Positions 58,250 through 64,000 of a stretch of DNA of 64,000 nt are shown one piece after another; the stretch's first letter is position 1; each line of letters starts with the position of its first letter. Both the position numbers and the translations under genes were made by a program. The stretch is from Apostichopus japonicus (lineage: Eukaryota > Echinodermata > Holothuroidea > Aspidochirotida > Stichopodidae). The stretch spans positions 21,666,001-21,730,000 of the forward strand of contig NC_092569.1 of NCBI RefSeq assembly GCF_037975245.1. The letters are read 5' to 3'. The notes beneath the pieces were generated by a model. The model had not been told where the DNA came from. It made no database searches and saw nothing but the letters and a program-made list of their open reading frames with translations.

Positions 58250-60407
58250 CTTATAAACGCATCCCCCCCCCTCCATCCCTGGGTACGCGCATAATCATGA
58301 ACGTTATATTATACAGTTGGATTTCCAATGAAATACACGCAAACGAAGAGGAATACACAAAGCTATTGGGTTGTAATCAGGTAATTATATTTCTCAAAGT
58401 TTTGTAACACTATACCAATATGTCATGGAAGCAAACAAATAGTAGGCATAGAAACCACCACCACCCCCTTCCACCCCGTGAAGTTTACGTAGCACCCTCC
58501 ATTTTACCAAATTTCTCAAAGTAGAGAGGCCAACCCTCCCTTTTCAAAAATCCTGAACTGCAAGTTCGATTTCTGTGTAATTACTGTTAATTGGATGTTC
58601 AACCTGAAAAATTAACTCACAAAACAAAAATACACTTTTGTAGAGAATTTTACGTTTACTTAACACACATCATATAATTATTTTGAGCATTATAACATTT
58701 TTTTTAGAATAAAGAAAAGCACAGACAGATCCTAACGGTTGTCGTACTAAAAAGTTAAGCATACAAAAGCAAAGGTCAACAATTTAGGTGTGTCACCCAC
58801 GGAAATCCTGTAAGCCACCCTATTGTACAATTAAAACGTATTCAACGAACATATCCACTTGTAAGATAATTGGGGGGTGGGGGCACTAAAACACGGGAAA
58901 ATGACATCATTTTTCAGTAACACTTCCAATATGAAGTCAAGAATGCAAGCGAACAAAAGGCCATTATACTTGGACCCACCTCAACCCCACCCCACAAATA
59001 TTTCAAAATCTATGTGTGAATTACAAGGCCAAGAAATGTTAGTCGTTGACTGCAAGTTCAATCTCTATTTCGTTCAATTAACGATGCTTAAGAACTCAGC
59101 TTTATTTAACTCATTTACAACCGTACACAATCCACTTTCATATGGAATCTTACTTTTACTATTAACATGCATTACATACTATTTTTTCCACTTCGTTGTT
59201 CCCGAGTAACCATAAAAGCACATACATTAACGATTGTTTACAAGTTCGATTTTGTTTTAGCTAATTACTGTAAATTGGAATTTCATCCTTAAATTAACTC
59301 ATAACAATCCACGTGTGTAGGGAATTTAATGTTTTCTTTATATATTACATGATTTAATTATTTTAACATTGTGGCATTTTTTTCGAATAAAGAAAAGCTG
59401 TGTCACCATTGACAATTCTGTTAGCTACCCCCGATATTACAAATTAAAAGTATTCAGTGAGAATATCAAAACGAGAAGGAAAACAACCCCCGTTAAACAT
59501 GGGGAAATGACACATGATTAGTTTGCAACACTATACCAATATGAATAAAAGTTAAGCATAAAAGTTAAGCATAAAACAGAAGAATACGGAAATCGAGGTC
59601 CACGATGTAGCTTTGTCACCATCGACATTTCTGTAAGCCATCCAATAAAACAAAGCAAATTTATTCGGCGATCATATTCACACAAGAGGAAAAACCAAAA
59701 AAAATGTATAACAAGGTAAAATGATTTCACATGTAGGCATATAGAAACCTTTATATCATTGTTGATAAATGTACAATAAACTTTCGTAAATACAGGCGCG
59801 GAGAAGGGCTTCACGTTTTAAGGTGTGCAAATCCATTATTTTGCCATTTGAAAAGTCAGGAAAATAAGGCTTCATTAACGCATATGTATAGATAGACGCA
59901 CATGTATAGATTAAAGGAGAGTGATCTCATGGAAGGGGCCTAACGGAGAGTTAAGAAACTTTTGTTTCTGTATAACTGGACGATATGCAAAATTGTACTA
60001 TCCCCAGGGACTTTAAGTTTATCTCACGCTCATCCTAAATTGGATTTCATGGCACCGTAACGACTTTAACCTGTACTAAATTAACGACAAACAAAACAAC
60101 AACAAACAACAACAAAAGACGTAATAGTACTTTAAGGTAGATACTTGAATCTCCTATCAGTGGTCTAAATGGAGATGCTGTGCTATTAGGACGGCAAGCC
60201 AGTGCCAACCGGCAAGGCACGGACCTTTTGACTAGAAGTGTCAATTACTGAAGCAAAGTTAACTTACTTTAAGAAATCTCGTCCCATGTTTATAGTACCA
60301 CTACTGAGGAAAAACCTTGGAGCAGCATATCAGGTTGGTGCTATATGAGCAAGTAGCCTATCCAATATAATATGTATCAATGTAGCCACTGTTATGACTA
60401 TGTATGA
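58250..60407. other. non-coding downstream of TRIM copy C
   Basis: Collinear with 34090-36383, with indels. The open frames (up to 110 codons at 58877-59209) are not conserved in block A and have no domain. Confidence 0.6.
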
Positions 60408-62468
60408 TTAAACCACTTCATAGGGGACAACACCTACTTCTTGTTGGTAAGGCTCTCTCCTGTATGTGGTTATATTGCCATGGTCATCGCAAAGGTGTAT
60501 TTCCATGCCAAGATTACCTGTCTGCGTGCAGTGGAGAGCAGAGGGGGCCCTGGGAGCATTACCAGTGACATATTTTAAATCACCGAGCACCTTCCTGTCT
60601 TTTGTGTTGTATTCTTTAAGGATCCACGCTGTTTCTTCAGCATTTTTACCAGCTTTGATCATACTCCCCTTCCACACTATAAATACGTTCGCATCATCGC
60701 TATGATACTGTCCATTGTATTTATTTGGATAGGTACCTATCCGTCTGCAATGTAAAATGTCAGTTTGGGTAATATTCAACAATCCTTTCGGTGGATCTAC
60801 ATCATATAGGGTATCTCCTGGATTCTTGCGCGTTTGCTGAACTAAATAATAGTGGTATGCTCTTAATTCGCCATCCAGTGTGTAAAAAAGGTCTCGATAA
60901 CAAGCAAATATGGAATCTACTAACGAGTCAGCAGAGAAGTCTAAGGTTTGTGATGCCTGTAGTTGCCCGGACGATTGTGAACTGAACACATTGATATGTG
61001 CATTACAATACATGTTCTCGTCGCCCTTCAAAGGTTCTTTTGTGATTATAGACAATGTACTAGATGAGTTGCATGCAATATCAGTTATAACGTGTTTTGT
61101 GCGTGAACCATAATTATGTACAGGGTGTAATGAGGCACAATTAAACTCAACGAAATATGTTCCAAGTCCGATAAACATACGTTGCCGCTGTTGTCCCATA
61201 ATGGCTACGGCTAACCTAGCACCGTCAGATACCTCATTATTCCATTTATAAGGTGTGTTTTGTTCGACTTTCCTAGGATTAATCGTAACCTTAGTGATGT
61301 ACAAATATTTATTGCGTTCCTCAAAAGTACACAAGTAAATGACATTAGCTTCGTCACAGACTGCCACTTCACACGGACGATATTGGAACCCAATGTGTAT
61401 ATCGGGTACTTCACCAGGAGAGAAGAGAATTTCATGCTGTAATTGAGATTTGCTCCATTGAAATGCTAAACTATCAACTCTTAGAGTTTCAAAAGCATTT
61501 GTAAGATCTGATGACAAAGACATCAGCTCCCATGGGTTATTTTCTCTTATGATTTTACGTGTTATTTCTTGTGTGGTTTGCATTCTTTTAATCCAATCAT
61601 CAGCTGATTGGACTTGGGACTCGACAGGTTCAATTCTTGCAGTAATCTCTTCTAGCAAGTCTTGTTTTTGTTTTTCATAGACCTTTCGGATTTCTTTGAT
61701 CATTTCATTACAATGGTTTGTAATTTCTATATCTATCTCTTCCTTAGACTTATTAAGTGCTACCACTCCCACGTTCCCGTCTCTCTTATAGCCGACTGCT
61801 TTCTCAAGTTGAGGAACACTGTTTTCTAATAAACTATTAAGTTCTTGTTTACTGTCATTAAATTGACTTGTGGCTTCTGTATACTCATGTTGTGGCTTGG
61901 AATGTAAAACGATTGTACAATCTCTACAGATCAGTTTGGAACAAGTTTTACAGTAAAACTGTAACTTCTCAGAAGTATGTAGTGCACAGAATGGAGACCT
62001 AGCAGTTTTCCACTCTTGTTGAAACTTTGGATCATTTATTTGTTTTAAAGGTATTACTGAATGGGATTGCAAAATTGGAAACAAAGCATGATGACTTTTA
62101 CACTTTGAACAAATGACGAAATTACAATCAACGCAAAATGCTACAACTTCCGGATTCTTACACGAGTCACATACTGATGCTCTTTTCTCCTTACTGGTCA
62201 ACTTTTCCAACAAATTTACTTTTTCAGCCAGATTGATAAGATGAAAGTTAGTCTGCAAACCTTTCACTCCGGCCTCTGGTAAAGTACAAACTTTCCTGCA
62301 GGTTGGACATGGTATTTCGTTGCCGTCTTGTTTTGCAGCATACTTCTCAATACATTCTTCACAGAAGCTGTGGATGCATGGTAGCATTTTTGGTGTTTTG
62401 AATTGGTTCATGCATATGCAACAGCTGAGGAAGTCCTCGCTCAAGTCTTTGACCACTTTACCAGCCAT
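60408..62468 (-). CDS. TRIM-like RING/B-box protein, copy C (686 aa, intact)
   Basis: Same architecture and exact length as the copy at 36384-38444: RING at about 16-58, B-box 1 at about 100-136, B-box 2 at about 161-194, coiled coil at about 200-330, then a 350-residue C-terminal region of unknown fold. All predicted zinc ligands are present. I start at the ATG at 62468 (MAGKVVKDLS). An in-frame ATG at 62591 lies upstream, but the stretch between contains a splice-acceptor-like CTCTTTTGCAG and is not open in the sister copies, so it is probably untranslated. RING to coiled coil is nearly the same as in copies A and B, whereas the C-terminal half differs in patches (for example SLHPVHNYGSRTKHVITDIA and LFYTLDGELRAYHYYLVQQT). 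The last residues (E-V-G-V-V-P-Y-E-V-V) replace V-A-H-Y-S-K-I. Candidate E3 ligase; substrate unknown. Confidence 0.93.
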   Translation of the reverse strand: MAGKVVKDLSEDFLSCCICMNQFKTPKMLPCIHSFCEECIEKYAAKQDGNEIPCPTCRKVCTLPEAGVKGLQTNFHLINLAEKVNLLEKLTSKEKRASVCDSCKNPEVVAFCVDCNFVICSKCKSHHALFPILQSHSVIPLKQINDPKFQQEWKTARSPFCALHTSEKLQFYCKTCSKLICRDCTIVLHSKPQHEYTEATSQFNDSKQELNSLLENSVPQLEKAVGYKRDGNVGVVALNKSKEEIDIEITNHCNEMIKEIRKVYEKQKQDLLEEITARIEPVESQVQSADDWIKRMQTTQEITRKIIRENNPWELMSLSSDLTNAFETLRVDSLAFQWSKSQLQHEILFSPGEVPDIHIGFQYRPCEVAVCDEANVIYLCTFEERNKYLYITKVTINPRKVEQNTPYKWNNEVSDGARLAVAIMGQQRQRMFIGLGTYFVEFNCASLHPVHNYGSRTKHVITDIACNSSSTLSIITKEPLKGDENMYCNAHINVFSSQSSGQLQASQTLDFSADSLVDSIFACYRDLFYTLDGELRAYHYYLVQQTRKNPGDTLYDVDPPKGLLNITQTDILHCRRIGTYPNKYNGQYHSDDANVFIVWKGSMIKAGKNAEETAWILKEYNTKDRKVLGDLKYVTGNAPRAPSALHCTQTGNLGMEIHLCDDHGNITTYRREPYQQEVGVVPYEVV

Positions 62469-62574
62469 AGCGATGTTTATACTAAGCAAAGAGTCGGCGC
62501 GCAAAATGATTGGTTGTTCCTGCAAAAGAGTGATTGACTGTATGACTAAATGACGTTGCCTGCAAGATCCGTCT

Positions 62575-62582
62575 TTATTATA
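62575..62582 (-). promoter_or_regulatory. candidate TATA box of TRIM copy C
   Basis: GAAAGTATAATAAAG on the - strand, about 110 bp before the ATG at 62468, identical in sequence and spacing to copy A. If it works, the long open N-terminal extension from 62591 could not be translated, which supports the ATG at 62468. Confidence 0.4.
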
Positions 62583-63344
62583 CTTTCTCATTTCAGCAAT
62601 GTTCTATTAATTCTGAAATCATGATTGGAAGTTCTTCTTTTAGGTATTTTTTTTCATCTTCTTTTTCAGAGAGTTTCTACTCACTAAGCCCACGAGGGTA
62701 TTAAGATGACTTTTTTTCACATCTGTTATTCTTATTTATTTGACATTCAATATGTCGTGTTGTGAACAAATTAATAAATGAAATGAAATGATGAACCTTA
62801 CTGGCTTTCATTCATATAATGAATGATATGCTTCGATTTAGGTTTTTATAGCATTCAGGTCGGATATAATAATTTAGTTCTGAAATATGCTAATACTTGG
62901 TTTGATCAATATAATAGCTACTGTAAGATACAAAGGAGGCGTGATGTTTTATATAAAGGTTTTTAATAATCTATACAACTATTATTAAAGGCATTGACTC
63001 TCCTCGGACCATTACGATAAAACAAAGTTCTCGGCCTTTCGGCAATTATATAGAGATCATACACATCTACGGAATGATGAATTGTGGTTAGCTAATGTGA
63101 CGGGCTCAACCACCATTTTCGTATTGGGGGAGGGGGGGGAGCTAAGATGTGATATCGTACAAAAAAGTGATAGGAAAGGAGGTTTGGCCCTCCACTTTGA
63201 GAAATTTGGTGAAATGAAGGGTGCTACGATGATCTATGTTTGCAGCCTTTGAAATTATATGAATGCAGCGTATTTATGTATAATGTATAACACATCAGAG
63301 GTGTATTTGTATGATATATAAGAGGTAGTCTCCCGTTTTCCTGG

Positions 63345-63735
63345 TCTGTAGGACACAGGAGAGGATGTCTCCCGTTTCACCGGTCAGTAGGACACAGAAG
63401 AGGTTGTTTCCCGTTTCACCGGTCTGTATGACACTGGAGAGGTTGTCTCCCGTTTCACCGGTCTGTAGGACACAGGAGAGGTTGTCTCCCGTTTCCCCGG
63501 TCTGTAGGACACTGGAGAGGTTGTCTCCCGTTAACCGGTCTGTATGACACTGGAGAGGTTGTCTCCCGTTTCACCGGTCTGTAGGACACAGGAGAGGTTG
63601 TCTCCTTTTCCCCCGGTCTGTAGGACACAGGAGAGGTTGTCTCCCGTTCCCCGGTCTGTAGGACACAGGAGAGGTTGTCTCCCGTTTCCCCGGTCTGTAG
63701 GACACAGGAGAGGTTGTCTCCCGTTCTCCGGTCAG
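63345..63735. repeat. 39-bp minisatellite
   Basis: About ten units of 39 bp: GGTCTGTAGGACACAGGAGA, then GGTTGTCTCCCGTTTCACC. Variants are ACACTGG and CCCCGG. Block A has a single diverged unit at the same place (38940-38990), so the expansion is specific to copy C. The open frame (P-V-S-P-V-C-R-T...) follows from 39 being divisible by three. Confidence 0.93.
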
Positions 63736-64000
63736 TCGGTTTATAGCTCTTTCATAATATATTTATCAGTGATATAATATCCGAATATTTACTTTGATCA
63801 GCTAGTTTATCCACAAACAAAAGTCAAATTAGATCTTAAATTTAGGATTTACTTCCCAAGTACCCACTACTCATGTAAATATCACTATCTTACTTACCAA
63901 CAGGATTTTCGTCTTGCTAGTAACCGAAAGATGATGCCAGGATGAGGTCCTCCTTTTTACTGTAAAGTGCTCCGGCCTACTGTATAATATATCGCTCAAT

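Larger units (their letters stand above)
54600..63990. repeat. segmental duplication, copy C (TRIM-carrying), with later insertion
   Basis: 54600-56173 matches 32310-34080, and after the inserted element (56182-58233) 58242-63990 matches 34090-39230. TRIM copy B (52300-54364) lies immediately to the left and shares the gene and downstream parts but not the 5' flank beyond about 54545. The order suggests at least two rounds of duplication. Confidence 0.8.

Noticed and set aside
62469-62591. 41-residue N-terminal extension of TRIM copy C
   Set aside because: It is not open in the other copies and it overlaps the candidate TATA box and a splice-acceptor-like site. The ATG at 62468 is conserved in all copies.

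Overview
The window is eukaryotic and AT-rich, with sparse, mostly intron-free genes in a sea of transposable elements and tandem repeats. Three things point to a marine invertebrate deuterostome, probably an echinoderm: RING/B-box (TRIM-type) genes in local copies, an intronless family of rhodopsin-like receptors, and a mix of LINE, Penelope-like, tRNA-SINE and hAT-type elements. The species assignment is inference, because no marker gene is present.

Layout. 1-3.7 kb: two related AT-rich minisatellites, a palindromic element with GC-rich arms and a LINE reverse-transcriptase fragment. 6.9-10.4 kb (+ strand) and 16.3-17.5 kb (- strand): three related class A receptor copies, all broken. One is cut by a tRNA-derived SINE at the third intracellular loop. 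11.76-14.87 kb: a nest of hAT-like non-autonomous elements with readable 8-bp target-site duplications. 18.0-18.6 kb: the 3' end of a LINE, which abuts a 7.9-kb satellite (18.58-26.52 kb). Each ~168-bp monomer of this satellite is a tRNA-like sequence with A box, B box and a following T4 run. The satellite has two levels of higher-order repeat, including a 1,865-bp tandem duplication with no difference found. 26.5-32.3 kb: no recognisable gene.

32.3-39.2 kb and 54.6-64.0 kb are two copies of one segmental duplication. Each carries an intact 686-residue TRIM-like gene on the - strand. A third copy (52.3-54.4 kb) is frameshifted twice, and a fourth survives only as a C-terminal relic (51.1-51.4 kb). 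41.2-42.0 kb holds the GIY-YIG end of a Penelope-like element and a hAT-like MITE. 42.8-47.9 kb is a 5.1-kb foldback-type element with ~0.97-kb inverted arms, and a second inverted-repeat element (1.72 kb) lies inside it. Both have target-site duplications and no transposase.

The only genes that look functional are the two TRIM-like genes (36384-38444 and 60408-62468). By family they are candidate ubiquitin ligases, possibly in innate immunity. Their N-terminal halves are almost the same while their C-terminal halves differ in patches. The most unusual structure is the tRNA-derived satellite.
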